Below, piece after piece: positions 49,483-61,959 of a stretch of DNA of 64,000 nucleotides. Both the position numbers and the translations under genes were made by a program. Origin of the DNA: Eonycteris spelaea (lineage: Eukaryota; Chordata; Mammalia; Chiroptera; Pteropodidae); contig PUFA01000144.1 of assembly GCA_003508835.1 (NCBI GenBank), forward strand, positions 4,216,001 through 4,280,000, given 5' to 3'. A model generated the notes under the pieces. It was not told the DNA's origin and searched no databases. It worked only from the letters and a program-made list of their open reading frames with translations. The number at the start of each line of letters is the position of its first letter. Position 1 is the first letter of the stretch.

Positions 49483-50139
49483 CTACTTCAAGATGAGTCA
49501 GTTACCTATTAGTTATGCCTACACAATAGCTCTTCCATCCTGCTCCCTGTTGGAAAAGTCCCAATTTTCTCTGGTATTTCCCATCCTGCTGCAGGAGTAA
49601 ATACTAATTAATCTGTAAACCATTCATGGTAATTCCATTCCCTTTGTCAGAAAGTAGTTAACAGGTGACACAACTCTCACGGATGAGAAGTAAAGAGAAG
49701 GCAAGGAGAATCCAAGAAAGGTTTTCTTTCCCGAAAGATTTAGAAAAGATACCACTTTTCCTACTTTGGTCACTGTCCTATCCAATGATTGAGGATGCAA
49801 CAACCATACTAATATGAGCAGAGACTGCCAATAATCTGAGGATGGAAAAGGGAAAAGATGGGAAATACCTGGGTCCTTGATGATGAAAAAATCCTGAAAC
49901 AGTCCTATCTCCAGATTTCATGTCATAAGAGTTAGTAAGTTTTCTATTTTAAGGGAAATTTCCTATTTCCACTTTCTCTTGGTATCCTGCTGCTTGCAAA
50001 GAAAAGTATTCTGTTCAGTCTCCAAAGATAGCAGGCAAATCAAAGAAAGAACCAACAGCAAGTCAAAGTCTACACAATACTAAGGAACCCTGTTCCCAGG
50101 ACCTAGACTGCTCTTCATTTTACTTCCAGTTTAGTTAAA

Positions 50140-50405
50140 AACTGACTCCCATTCACTCTTCAAATCTCATTTTACACCTTACTTTTTCTGGGAAACCTTC
50201 TCTAAACCATATAGACCTTGTTATGGGTTCCTCCATTGTCATAAATGCCATCACAGAATTTATTAAACTATATTCTGATTGCCCATTCACTTAACAATTT
50301 CCCTGCACTAGAACACTAATCTCCTTGTGGGCAGAGACTGCCCATTTTATCACCAGCATCTAGCACAGAGCTTGACATGAGAGAGATCCTCCATGAATGC
50401 TAAAG
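50140..50405 (+). mobile_element. L2 3' end
   Basis: ctgggaaaccttctctaaac, then acactaatctccttgtgggc, gcatctagcacagagcttga and ccatgaatgctaaag: forward L2 3' end. Confidence 0.72.
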
Positions 50406-52124
50406 ATGGAGAAAGAGAAGGATAGGAGACTAAATAATGGGGATTTCTGATTGTCTGAAAGAGGGATGCAAAAGAGAATCACATCAAACAAAGTTTATCT
50501 ACTGAGATGTTTTCAGAACCAGGGAGAACTTCAAGATACAAAAGACAGAACAATCTGTTTTTTGTTTTCGATTAATCCAAGAAAAAATTCCAGAGTTTAC
50601 TGTGGTCTTTTCTTTTCCATATATATGTTTTTTAACTTCGGTCATGGTTTTTAGTCTTGAAACATTGTCTTCTCATCAAGCTCCATAAAAGCATCATCAG
50701 TATTTTTGTTTATTCCAAAAGTTAAAAATAAAGTGGAAAAACAGACTTGAGCATGATGTTGAAAGAGAAATTGCAGGAGGTCAATAGAAGTTTAAAGTCC
50801 CCTCCCTTCCTCACTTTGGTTTGCCTGTCAATGTAATTCAGACCTTACTATGGTAATTTGGATGCTCTAAGTGCATAGAAGCGAAAGCAGATCACCATAC
50901 ATCACCATCAATGATAGACAAAGCATATGCTAGTTAATGACATCTAAGCTGTAGAAGATACCCAAATGCTTTTGTACTGCCACAGGAGATCAAATATATT
51001 CAAATCCTTTTTCACCCTTGCAGATACCAAGGTATCCAACTGACTTCACCAAGATAGACCATGAACCGAAAATAATGCTGTGATGGAGAGCTCCCAAAAA
51101 ACAGAAAGGGAACCCCACACTTCCATGATGGCTATTTTCAGAGGGATAAAAATGGGGTGGAGAAATTTCAAATGGCACCTAGCCAAAGAGCCTACTAAAA
51201 GCCTGGTACTGGTTAAACAGCACAGGAAAGTGGAGAAGGGGGACTCATCACAAAATATTACTCAAATCAATAACAGAATATTAAGAAATAAACTAATGAA
51301 AGCAACGAAACTCCAAATGAAGGATATAGAGACTGCCATAACTATTTCCATGATAATGTCATACTGTTAGAACAATTAATCACCATCAGTAACTGAATAC
51401 ATAAAGGCACTACAGGATATGTTAGTGGCTTCATTTTGGTCTGTGTATCAATTTGTTTTAAGTGCAAAAAGATTTATTCCATTGCAGCTTTCAGTCGTGG
51501 TCATGAAATCGGAGAGCTAAAAGTTAAATTACAGATGTTGCTGCCAAATAAAAATAATCTACCTACAGCCTGATGATTCCCATTGAATCTAACCTGGGAA
51601 ACTGCTGAAAGCAGCAGTAAGTAATAAAGTTAGTATATACAAGGTTATAACTAACATTGGTAGATTAAATCTAGTTTTATTGCATGGAATTCAAAGTGCC
51701 AGGTTTAACTCTTAAATATGCAGAGTTGGAGCTAAATGAAACTAATAATTCACTTACTGTCTACCACCATCATAATGAGTCTGAATCTAGCATATGTTGG
51801 TAAAACTCTTCAAGATCCTTTACAAAATATATTAAGTATTTAAATACCCTGAAGAACTATGTAAATATTTTTAAAGACTGCATCCTAATTGAATAAATGC
51901 TCAGTCTCCACATTTAAAATGATTATTATGGTTCCAATGACAGAAATCATAAAGCTATTAAAAAAGAAAAACAAACCAATGGGGGTGGGTACTGAGAACA
52001 CTTACGTGAACAGTCTGGTCTCCTTAAATCTGTATATAAACAGATTTAATGTGGGCTTAACAAAATTAGACCAAAGAAGTTTTCCAGAATCACTAAGTCA
52101 AACTATAATAAATACAGTCATTTA

Positions 52125-52270
52125 TAGATGTGTACGTTGTATATAAGATATATGTACATACATGTGTATACATTATATGTACATATATATATGTTACATA
52201 ATGCATCTATATATGTGTATATATGTATGTGTGTGACATACACACATATGCACAAAATATACACACACTT
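52125..52270. repeat. TA/TG/CA alternating low-complexity tract
   Basis: Alternating purine-pyrimidine runs (tatatgtacatacatgtgta, later atatatgtgtatatatgtat). Potential Z-DNA or cruciform former. Confidence 0.85.
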
Positions 52271-52501
52271 TTCTGATTTTCTGAGAATGAACCAGACTTG
52301 CCAACATCATATTCAATTCTTGGTCCAATTTCATCCAGTTTGTTTACTGACACTTCATGGCCAAAAGTAACCACAATTTAAAATCTTTTAAGTCTATAAG
52401 CAATTAAGACCCATCCAAAAATTATAAGAGAACCCAGTAGGCAAAATAGGGTGAAGTTCCACAAACAATATGGAAGATAGGATATAACTTGAAAAATATT
52501 T

Positions 52502-52741
52502 ATTTTATTTTTTCCCACTCTTTAATCCCCCACCCCCTTCCACCCCTGACCTATAGATGTTAGGCTTTCCTCTTAAGAACTGGATCTCTGAAGGCAAGGC
52601 ATCTCCTCCCACATGCTCCCCGGGTGCACCCAGGGCCTGGCGCACCTGGGGGCCAAGCCCGTGGCTCCACTGGGAGACAAGAACCCAGGACCTTCTGTAT
52701 GTAAAGCACACATGCTAACCACTACACTATGGAGCCACCCA
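52502..52741 (-). mobile_element. tRNA-derived SINE with target-site duplication
   Basis: Read on the minus strand it starts gggtggctccatagtgtag, with an A-box-like tagtgtagtgg, the variable middle ttagcatgtgtgctttac, and a B-box-like gggttcttgtctcc. A GC-rich body follows and the end is A-rich (aaaaaataaaataaa). The head resembles tRNA-Val most (TAGTGTAGTGGTTA). Direct repeats aaaaatattt at 52492-52501 and 52742-52751 flank it. I do not recognise the family, and only one copy is seen. Confidence 0.85.
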
Positions 52742-53306
52742 AAAAATATTTCTAATACTAAACTCCTAAAACTTCTGGATTAAGCCTCTGAAACTTTTAT
52801 TAGTGTATAGCTAAGCAAAAAAGAAAATACGGAAAATCTCCAGAGGCTAAAACAAAATCTGGAATTGGAATCCAGATTCTCTAATCCCCTATAACCTAAT
52901 ACTTCTATTTTATAGCTATGTAGAGAACAAGAGACAAAGCATAGGGCCCACAAAAGGTAGGGAGTCCAATCAGAGGCCACCAAATGAATAAAGCCAAGAT
53001 ACCCAAGGGCTAAACCCTTAGTGAAAGATAAAGTAGAAAAACTCTTCCCCATAAAGGGAAACTGCAAAAAACCTACCTGTCTGGTACTTGGCTTTGAGGA
53101 GGAGGGGGTAAGAGGAAAAAGGTTCCTATGATAATTTGAAGCCACAAGCTGGCCTTCTCACAGAAGGGAAGCCCATATTCATAATATTAATACTATCTGT
53201 GTTGTCTGAGATACCTCAAATGGAGAATTTACTTTAAAAGTAGTGCCAGTCTGGTTGTTAGTGCCCCCAGAAAACTGACTGAAACAAAGGCAAATCTTCC
53301 CTAGAG

Positions 53307-53512
53307 CAGAGGTCCCTAACCTTTTTGGCACCAGGGACCAGTGCTCCGATGAGAATCTAATGCCTGATGACCTAAGGTGGAGCTGAGGCAGTGATGCTAG
53401 CACTGGGGAGCGGCTGCAAATACAGATGAAGCTTCACTGGCTTGTCTACCTACCACTCACCTCCTGCTGTGTGGCGTGGATCCTAACTAGCCACAGGGAT
53501 TGGGGTCCCCTG
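53307..53512 (+). mobile_element. hAT MITE, MER1-like, copy 3
   Basis: Terminal repeats cagaggtccctaaccttttt ... attggggtcccctg, and the interior shared with copies 1 and 2. Flanking 8-bp sites ccctagag and ctctagaa fit the Charlie-type target NTCTAGAN. Confidence 0.9.
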
Positions 53513-53904
53513 CTCTAGAAGAACACAGCTTAACTCATACTTCCAAGAATTCTCACAAATAACATTCCTTTGAGCTGGAACTCAAGTATCAAGAACCACA
53601 AAACACACAAGGAAACAAAGCACATTAAATAAGAATCAACAGAAACATAAGTCACAAAATAAAATATAAAAAGATTTAAAAATAAATACATGTAAATTAA
53701 AATATAAACATGTAATATGTTTAAAGACTATAAGGGAATCACAAAAATAAATAAATAAAACTGGAGAGAATATACAGAAATTTTAGAAAAGCTATAATAG
53801 CCAATATGTAAAATTTAATAAATTGGAAAGGACAATTCGACGGGGAGGTATATATAAAACTTACTCAAAACTCAGCACAGAGAGACAAAAGAAGAAAAAT
53901 ATCT

Positions 53905-54262
53905 TAGCCTATTCAGGTTGCTGTAACAAAATGCCACAAACTGAGTAGCTTAAAAACAACAAAAATTTATATCTCACAGTACTGAAAGCTGGAAGTCCAC
54001 GGTCAGGGTGTCAGCATAGTCAGGTGAGGGCCCTCTTCTGCATAGCAGACTTGTATCCTCACATGGCAGAGGGGCAAGCAAGCTCTCTGGGGCTTCTTTA
54101 TAAGGGCACCAATGCTGTACATGAAGGCTCCACCCTCATGACCTAATCACCTCCCAAAGGTCCCGCCTCCTTACACCATCACCCTGGAGAATTTCAAAAG
54201 CCTTTCAATAGCATTTCAACATAAGAATTTTGAGGGGACATAAACATTCAATCTCTAGCAGA
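53905..54262 (-). mobile_element. MaLR (MST-type) LTR
   Basis: Reverse orientation: agcctattcaggttgctgta, then tcagcatagtcaggtgaggg, ctttataagggcaccaatgc, ccaccctcatgacctaatca and attttgaggggacataaaca. This is the classic MaLR LTR pattern, nearly complete, without internal sequence, hence a solo LTR. Confidence 0.87.
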
Positions 54263-54639
54263 AAATATTAAAGAAGGGTTAAGAACATGTAGATCAGGAT
54301 GTGTTTAATGAGAACTCCAGTAGAAAATAAACAGGTAATATTCAAAGAAAGAAATGAGAATTTCCCAGAATGATAAAAGACACAGAAGTTATCCTCAAAA
54401 TAAAAAGAGAAATCTAAAAGCCTTATCACAAGTAGTCTCCCAAGACAAGAAGAGCACTGTTCAGTTACTTCTATCAACATTTAGAACTGGCTGTCTATTT
54501 ATTCATTCTCCTTACGGCTCAACTTCAGCTAGCATATAGAACCTTATTCTAATAGAGCTAATTATACAAATAGAAGGACCTTATCATCTAAACATTTGGT
54601 ATATTTTAGAAATTCATTCTTCCACTACCTATAGTATCT

Positions 54640-55897
54640 ATTTCAAACTGTTCCTATTGTCTTTAAGATCGCAAGCTTGCTCCTACAACTTATTTTCACA
54701 ACAGATGACTTTGCCACCTATTTCATAAAGAAAATTCAGGCTTATTAGGTATGAATCTTCTCAATTTCCTACATTCCAATATATTAGTCCATATCCCTGT
54801 CTACCCTTACATGTGTGCCTTACTATCTCAATGAAATAGATATCCCACCTCAATAAGACTCATTCTATGTTCTAAAACTCTGATTTCTCCTCTACGCAGG
54901 AATGTTACTCCACCAATACTTTTTTAATTTCTGTACTTTCAAATGTTTCATTTCAATTGACTTCTTTCTCTTTTTTTTCTTTAAAAAGGTACTATTAAAA
55001 TCTCTCTTCTGATAATTTTTCTTCTGGCATCCTTTCTCCCTCTTTTCTCCTGTCACAGTTGAGATCCTTAAAATAGCACTCTATACTCACTGCCTCTATT
55101 TCCTCAAATTGGACTTGTTCTTCAACCCAGTATAACCTGTTTCCTACCCATACCGCCCCAATGAACCTATTTTCACTAAGGTCAATAAAAGCCTAGTCAA
55201 ACAAATACTCATGCTTTAGTTCATCATTTACTTGACTCCCCTTTTGTCTGTGCCACTGCTAATCATTCCCTCTTTCTTAAATCTCTACTCTCAGAGCTTC
55301 CATTACATGTGCTTCTCAGTCTCCAATAATTCTTCCTTCTGGCCCTGCTTAGCCTTCATCTGCTCTCACTCTTCATATGTACTCCCTCAGAGATATCATT
55401 AGTACTTCAGCTTCTACTATTAATTAAACATCTTTGGTTCTCAAATCAATAACACCAGGTTGCATCTCTTGTCAAATCCTATAAACCTCAATCTCTAACC
55501 ACCATTAAACCTCAAAAACATCTCAAACTATGCATGTAAAAAGCAGAAATCATCAGCTTTCTACCCAAAACTATACTTCCTTCCTATATTCGCTATTTCA
55601 AACAAAAGTACCACCAGCCACCCAGTTACCCAAACTAGAAATATGTAAGTTAACTCCTCACTCCCCACCTCACACTTCCCTCCAACTAATCAATCACCAA
55701 GACCTATTAATTCTAATTCCATAATGTCTCTTCTATGCTTTTCTTCCTCCATATCCTCCCCATCTTTTTTTTAATCTCTTATTATTCCTTAACAATCCAT
55801 TTTAATACTTCTTTTCACAGTAACCTTTAATGAAATTGTGAACCCCTCTCTCTCTGTCTCTGTCTCTGTCCGTCTGTCTGTCTGTCTGTCTCTCTCT

Positions 55898-55976
<79 letters not shown>

Positions 55977-56240
55977 GTCACTTTAAGACTAAGTCCTGCC
56001 TCAGAATCAAGTCCAAAGTCCTAGCATAGAATAGAAGACCCCCTCCATATACAGATTTATATCTGACTATTCCCCACATTCACCCTATAACTCTACTTCA
56101 AGTTCCTTGAGTGTACTATGCAGTCTCTCTGCCCAGGATCTCCTTATCACTTTATCTGGCAAATTCCTACTCATCCTTCAATATTCAAATCAAAACTCCT
56201 AAAGAACTTCCTCTTTAGTACAACTACAAATTGGTATAGA
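54640..56240 (+). mobile_element. L2 LINE, long degenerate copy split by a microsatellite
   Basis: L2 phrases in order: a tgactttgccacctatttca segment, actgcctctatttcctcaaa, ttttcactaaggtcaataaa, cctcaaaaacatctcaaact, ccacccagttacccaaacta, aactaatcaatcaccaagac, and after the microsatellite tcaagtccaaagtcctagca and aattcctactcatccttcaa. Strongly diverged. The composite microsatellite at 55846-55976 sits inside it. Confidence 0.75.
55846..55976. repeat. Composite (TCTG)n-(CT)n-(CA)n microsatellite
   Basis: Three adjacent arrays: TCTC/TCTG units, about 20 CT units with one interruption, then about 21 CA units. Confidence 0.97.
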
Positions 56241-58205
56241 AGCTCCCCTCCTTACTAACTAGGTAGAACCAAGAAACTATTCATAAAACCACAGAGAGCT
56301 TAAACTTGTGCTCTCTGGAAGCATTTACAGCAAACAGGATTGTGAGTTGATTCTCTAAATATTCATATTGAAGGTTATTTTTCTTCTAGTTACTGATATG
56401 GTGATATTAGGCATCTTTTCTCAAAAGAGGTCAACTTCATCTACAATAAAAATCTGCTACAGTATGAAATAGTCTAGTTTTTTAATTTTTAATGAGTATA
56501 TTTAAAAATCTATTTTAAAAAATGAAGCAGCACAATCTGTTGAAGCACCTGGCCCCTTCCTTGATAAGAAGTGACATAGGAAAAGCAGTACTCCTTCACA
56601 GCCACGGTGTCCTCATTTACCACCTGGTTTTGACACTGTGCAAAACTGAACTGGCCATGAACCTATGAAACCATGTGTAGTTTGAAGTAAATTTCACCAG
56701 AAATACTATCATTCTGTTTTGCCATAAAGTTTGTGAACAGATGCCTAATATTACCCTGTAACTGAATGAGCACCACCACTAATGACATTTACTGATGGAA
56801 AACTGAGTTGATACTCTTTTGTTTTGAAATGTTTATTTGTTCATATTTTTGAAAATGTACTACAGTGAGCACTCTACACTGAAAAGATTTATTTACATGT
56901 CTACCTCCCCTACAAGACCATGAGTTCCTTGAGGGTTTACACCTGGACAAGGCCTATATCCCACAGAAAAAGGGTTATAAAGTGACAAAGGTCTTAAGCA
57001 GTGCCCAAAAATGTTTCAATTTAAACTTTCTCCAAAGACAAGCACTAGAGTGAATAATATTCTTACTTAAAAAGTAAAGTCAACTTTACTGAGCGGGAGA
57101 GGGGAAAAAAGTAACGTCAGGTTCTAGCAATGGAAATAATTTGTACTTCAGCTAAAATGCTAAATAGAAAAAGAAAGAATCAGAGGAAGAAAAGGAGGAA
57201 CTTAGAAGGTTCAAGGAAGTCTACTGTAGAAAAGGAATGTCTGGGAATAATTTATTTCCCTAGCTCTCCTCTAACCTCCTCTGGAAGCTGGGAGCAAGAA
57301 GATGATTAAATTGCAACAAGACCTGGCTCTGAAGGGAACTGGTGTTTCTGGCCCTTGTTGCCAATAGAAGGGGGAGGGTGACAACAGTCCCTAAGGGCTT
57401 TTAGAAAAAATTGCTTCCAGGTGGAAATTTTTTATGGTACCGTGCATCCTGGAGCCATTTTTTTTGCTTTCCTTTTTAACTACTGATGATTAAACCGTGG
57501 GCAATCAGGCTGCAACAATGGAAACAGATAGCTCCCAAACATCATGGTTACATGCTCCAAATTACCAAGTTAACTCTCAAAGGAGAAAAAAATCTGTTGG
57601 CAAAGTCTTTTTTTTTTAAGGGGGAGGGCGGGGTAGAGTCGTTAAACATTCGTATTTGGTAGAACATAAAAGTAGTCAAAAACTCTATCATAATGATAAA
57701 GATCAGTCTCATACTAAGATTAGACAGTGAAATACATAGTCATACAGAGCCGAACAAGGGGCAATACTAAATATCTTGTTACTTAGCGATTTTTCATTAT
57801 TTTGACCTGGATTAAGTGTTCTGTTAAATGGTTATCAAGGGGGTATGCACAGAAATCCTACCACACATCATATGGGACAGCTAAATGGATTTAAAGCTGA
57901 TTATTGTTCTGAAAAAAGTTTGAGGTGTATGTCTAAGTTTATGATGATGGCTCAAGAAAATGAGAGGGGAAAGTTTTACAGTACCAACTCATAGAAAAGC
58001 ATAGAAAACTAGAGGCCAACCATTCAACTACACAGCAATTTAATCTAGAAAATCTTACTATACCAATATCACCCAGAACATTAAAGGATAAATCCAATCC
58101 GAAATTACAAAATAATATTAAAATAAGCATTTTAAAAATACGTACCAAATCCTCTGTTGAATATTTTATATACACTAACTCATTTATTGCTCCAAAATAA
58201 TCCTA

Positions 58206-58255
58206 CTGAACCTATATTAACCAATGTCACCTCAATAAATTTAATTTAAAAAAAT
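58206..58255 (+). mobile_element. 50-bp A-tailed micro-insertion with target duplication (shared tail, copy 2)
   Basis: ctgaacctatattaaccaat, gtcacctcaataaatttaat and an A-run, bracketed by aataatccta at 58196-58205 and 58256-58265. The tail matches the insertion at 35565-35632. Confidence 0.7.
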
Positions 58256-58767
58256 AATAATCCTAGTGGAAGAGTCATTATCATTTCACACAAGAAGCAA
58301 CCTTTCTGATATTGCCACTACACAGAAACATTTACCTTCCACAGGTTGCTACAATTAAATCAAGGATAAGATGAAAGAAAAAGGTTAAGTAGGAGGAAGA
58401 GGAAAATGTATCAGAGGACAATGGGGACAGGAAGGAGGGAAACACCAAAATAACATAAATGACAATGTCTGGATAATATAATTGTGACTTTTTTCATTCC
58501 ATGTTTCCAGAACTTTATATTTTATTTAAATAAACATACATTGCTTTTATAACTGAAAACAGAAATGTATTTAAAAGAGTTTAGAATAGTACCTGTAATT
58601 GAGAGTATAATTTTTAATAATTATCAAAAAATCAAATAAATGTAAAAAAATTAGGATTAGAATTCTGATCACAACCTATCCCTTACAAACCCAAGAAGCA
58701 ATTGTCACTGGTCAGAATTTTTAAAACTCAGTATCTTTTCTATATTCTAACCTTCTCTTATTATTAA

Positions 58768-58935
58768 TTTATTTTTGTGTAAGAACTTTGCAATAGCTGT
58801 TGAAATAGGACTGATTGCCTTGTAACAAACTCCCTTTTACTAGAGATGTTTCAGCAGAAGCTGGACAAGTATGTGATGGAGATACCTAGAAAAAATTGAA
58901 CTTATTTCTGTGAGTTTGAGCCAGATCCTCTGTAA
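58768..58935 (+). repeat. Inverted repeat, left arm (168 bp)
   Basis: This 168-bp segment is the reverse complement of 59402-59569 with only two substitutions (58811 C and 58923 A against T and G in the partner read on the same strand). No known repeat is identified with confidence; the part agatgtttcagcagaagctg is reminiscent of L3/CR1-type 3' sequence. Confidence 0.97.
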
Positions 58936-59401
58936 CCTCAAAATGAATTTAAAACATATACGTATTTGATATTCTGAAATTCTTATTTTGAAAACGGATG
59001 TAACAGCATCCTATAGCCTTTCCATTGCAACTATAAAGCCCATCAATTAATGTTATTTCATTATCCTTCAAATGGAGGGGGAGAGCTCCGGTGGTTAAGA
59101 TGGAACCTCTGATCTATTACTAAAACTTGATTTTTGAAATGGAAAAGTTAGCCACTTTTCTGTTGTGTCCTATTCCACTAACACGATATGCAAAGAATTC
59201 CCTACCAATTCTATGAAGCTATTTACAAAAAAAAAAAAAGTTCATGTTTTAGACAATAATAAATCAGGACACACCTCCCTTCTCACACCATGAGTGCTAT
59301 GTTTCCATTTTTTCCATAGAAGTATTTGTTTACAGACAATATAGACTAGTGCATTTTAAAGATCCTTCTTTAATATAAAAATGTACCAAAAAAAATGAAA
59401 C

Positions 59402-59569
59402 TTACAGAGGATCCGGCTCAAACTCACAGAAATAAGTTCAATTTTTTCTAGGTATCTCCATCACATACTTGTCCAGCTTCTGCTGAAACATCTCTAGTAA
59501 AAGGGAGTTTGTTACAAGGCAATCAATCCTATTTCAACAGCTATTGCAAAGTTCTTACACAAAAATAAA
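59402..59569 (-). repeat. Inverted repeat, right arm (168 bp)
   Basis: Partner of 58768-58935 in opposite orientation, 166 of 168 bases complementary, with a 466-bp spacer. Flanks outside and inside the arms do not match and show no target duplication. Confidence 0.97.
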
Positions 59570-59774
59570 ATTTGGCTTCCTATAATTTTCATCATTTATC
59601 TTATTTTTGCCCTTAAAGGATCACTGAGAACAAGACCTTGACCCTCCCTTCCCTCCTCCAGACTAAACAATCACAAATTATTCAGCTATTCCATATATAA
59701 ACAGCCTTTCGATTCAGGCCTTTTCCCTCTGGACATATTCCAGTAGTCAACATTCTTAAAGTACAACAAAACAG

Positions 59775-60010
59775 ACGTATAGCACAGTGGTCAAGAGCAC
59801 AGGCTTCAAAGCCAGACTTCCTGGATTCAAGTCTTGGTTCTACTACTTATGTGTGACCTTGGACAAGTTATTAAACTTCTATACTTCAGCTCACACCTGC
59901 AAAAATGCAGATAATAATAGCAACCATTATATGTTTTGTGAAAATTAAATGGTATAATATAAGTAAAGCATTCAAAAAGTGCCTTGGCAAACAAAGTAAT
60001 TATAAAGTAT
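59775..60010 (+). mobile_element. MIR SINE, near full length
   Basis: Starts with the tRNA-like head tatagcacagtggtcaagag, then acttcctggattcaagtctt, gtgtgaccttggacaagtta, gcagataataatagcaacca and gtaaagcattcaaaaagtgc: forward MIR throughout. Confidence 0.88.
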
Positions 60011-60046
60011 TAGTAATTGAAAATCAAGCATGGTTACACTGGAAAA

Positions 60047-60132
60047 TTACTGGATTTGTTGACCAATGTCGCCATAAAAAATAATAATAAAGTTAAAAAT
60101 AAATAAATAATTAAAATAATAATAATAAAATA
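60047..60132 (+). mobile_element. A/T-rich micro-insertion with 21-bp target duplication (shared tail, copy 3)
   Basis: ttactggatttgttgaccaa, tgtcgccataaaaaataata and an ATAA-rich tail, flanked by 21-bp repeats at 60026-60046 and 60133-60153 (aagcatggt..., three mismatches). The ttgaccaatgtcgcc core resembles the other two short insertions. Confidence 0.68.
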
Positions 60133-61959
60133 AAGCATGGTCAAACTAGAAAAGTAAGACACATCTCACTCAACTTTGTTACTCAGCTTCCATTAAAACA
60201 GTCTAACAATAATGCTTTAGCAGTTCTGGCAGTCATACCATGCTGAATATTAAGTCATATAAAGTCTTTTAATTTGTTTTTATATATCGCTATACTCATT
60301 CAGTTGATATTCTGAATCTACAACTTATTACCTATTACAATTATACTTCATTTTTCCAGTCTTCCGAGATATTTTGAGACGATGATTTTGTCATTCAACC
60401 TTCCATTTCCATGTTTCCCTTTGTTAGGTACAAGATTATTGTCACAAAAGAAAATTCACTATGGGGAAGGGCAGCTCTCTAGGATCTAAGAAAGGAGAAC
60501 CCTGGAAAACACCAATAAATAAAACTGAGACTTTCTGGTTCCATCTTAAGAGAGAAGGGACTGTTCATCACATGAAGTCAAGTAGAAAGCTTGAAAAAGT
60601 TAATGTTCAGTCTTTAAAAAGTCCAGGACATAGAAGTCACCAACCCTAATTCTTCAGCCAACATTCATCCCTCTAACTGCGTCCAACTGGAAGAACTTGC
60701 CATGAGCCAAAGCATTTAACGTCCCTCCTTTCTAAAGGCACAGTGGAAACAATTCCCCAGAACAAAGGAGTTGCGTCAGCAAGCTCCCTGCTCTTTCAAG
60801 TTGTAGGACAGTTGATTCACACCATGTGTCAAAGAGAAACACCAGTCAGAACCAAGTGAGATAAATTTAAGCCTCCTGAGCTGTTTAATATTAAACTGTA
60901 ATAAGTCATCTTTACAGAAAATTATAAACAAAATATTTTGTTTACGCTCCCTCTCATGTGCTCCTTCCCTTGAAAAGAAATTCTAAGACAATTCATAATT
61001 CCAAGGTCACATATGTTCCATCAAGAAATTATTTTCAAATGTTAACATCCAGAACCAATGATTTGGATCATACTCCCAAAACAATGCCCTGGCACATCAC
61101 AATCAGCCTTGCTATACAGCCCTTTGTGTTCCAACACAGAATTACTTTAGCGATGGTCATGGTCTTTGATGGAGACGGCACTTCTGTCAACGGTCTCAAC
61201 ATGGAGTCCTCTTAGCATCCATTCTAGTCAATTATATACCTAGACTAAGAAATCAAACATATGTTCAACTACATAAATAATACTAAAGTGGTTTCATTTT
61301 TAATACTCTGAAGATAAAACTAAAATCTGAAACAACCTTGATCTACATGGATTTATTTGAAAAAATGGTCCTAAAACAATCAAAATAAAACTTAAGTGAT
61401 ACTAAAACTCAAACCATAAAATTAACATTGGGAAAAGACTATCTTAACATGGTAAGAGACATCTTTCTGAAAAAGAAAGGTCACTAAAACTGCATGATTG
61501 GTTCAATAAACAGAATTAAGAAATTACAATGGATAACTGTAGGGAAAGTAAATTGCCTTTCTTTCAGAAATGACCCAATGATTAAACTTTGTTAGATATT
61601 TAGTGCATATTTTCATTTAGTCTTGCGGTATGGAGAAATAAAGATTTCAGTATCCACCTAAGCGAAGAGGCCCTAAGCTTGTACTCCAGGCTCTCTGGAA
61701 TACAAGAGAACTATACCACACAGCAGTACTAGACTACAGGCAGCCACAGCCTTGCCAAAGCCTAAATTAGCCAGTTCTGTCCCAGATTAGATAAAGAAGC
61801 TCATTGCCACTCTATCTGCCCTATAAAAAAGGGGGTGGCAGGGGGGCGGGGATTAACCTTATCTTCTCTTAGAGAAAAGGTAATCTAAAATCTCCACAAT
61901 TTTTTTATCACCATTCAGTCCAAAATTACCAGGCAGGCCAAAGGAGAGAAGCACATGAT

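Noticed and set aside
52660..52741. tRNA-like sequence on the minus strand
   Set aside because: It has A and B boxes but no complete cloverleaf acceptor pairing, and is joined to a SINE body with A-rich tail; not a tRNA gene.
55789..56029. Opposing frames rich in Arg-Glu, Ser-Leu and His-Thr
   Set aside because: Produced by the composite CT/CA/TCTG microsatellite on both strands.
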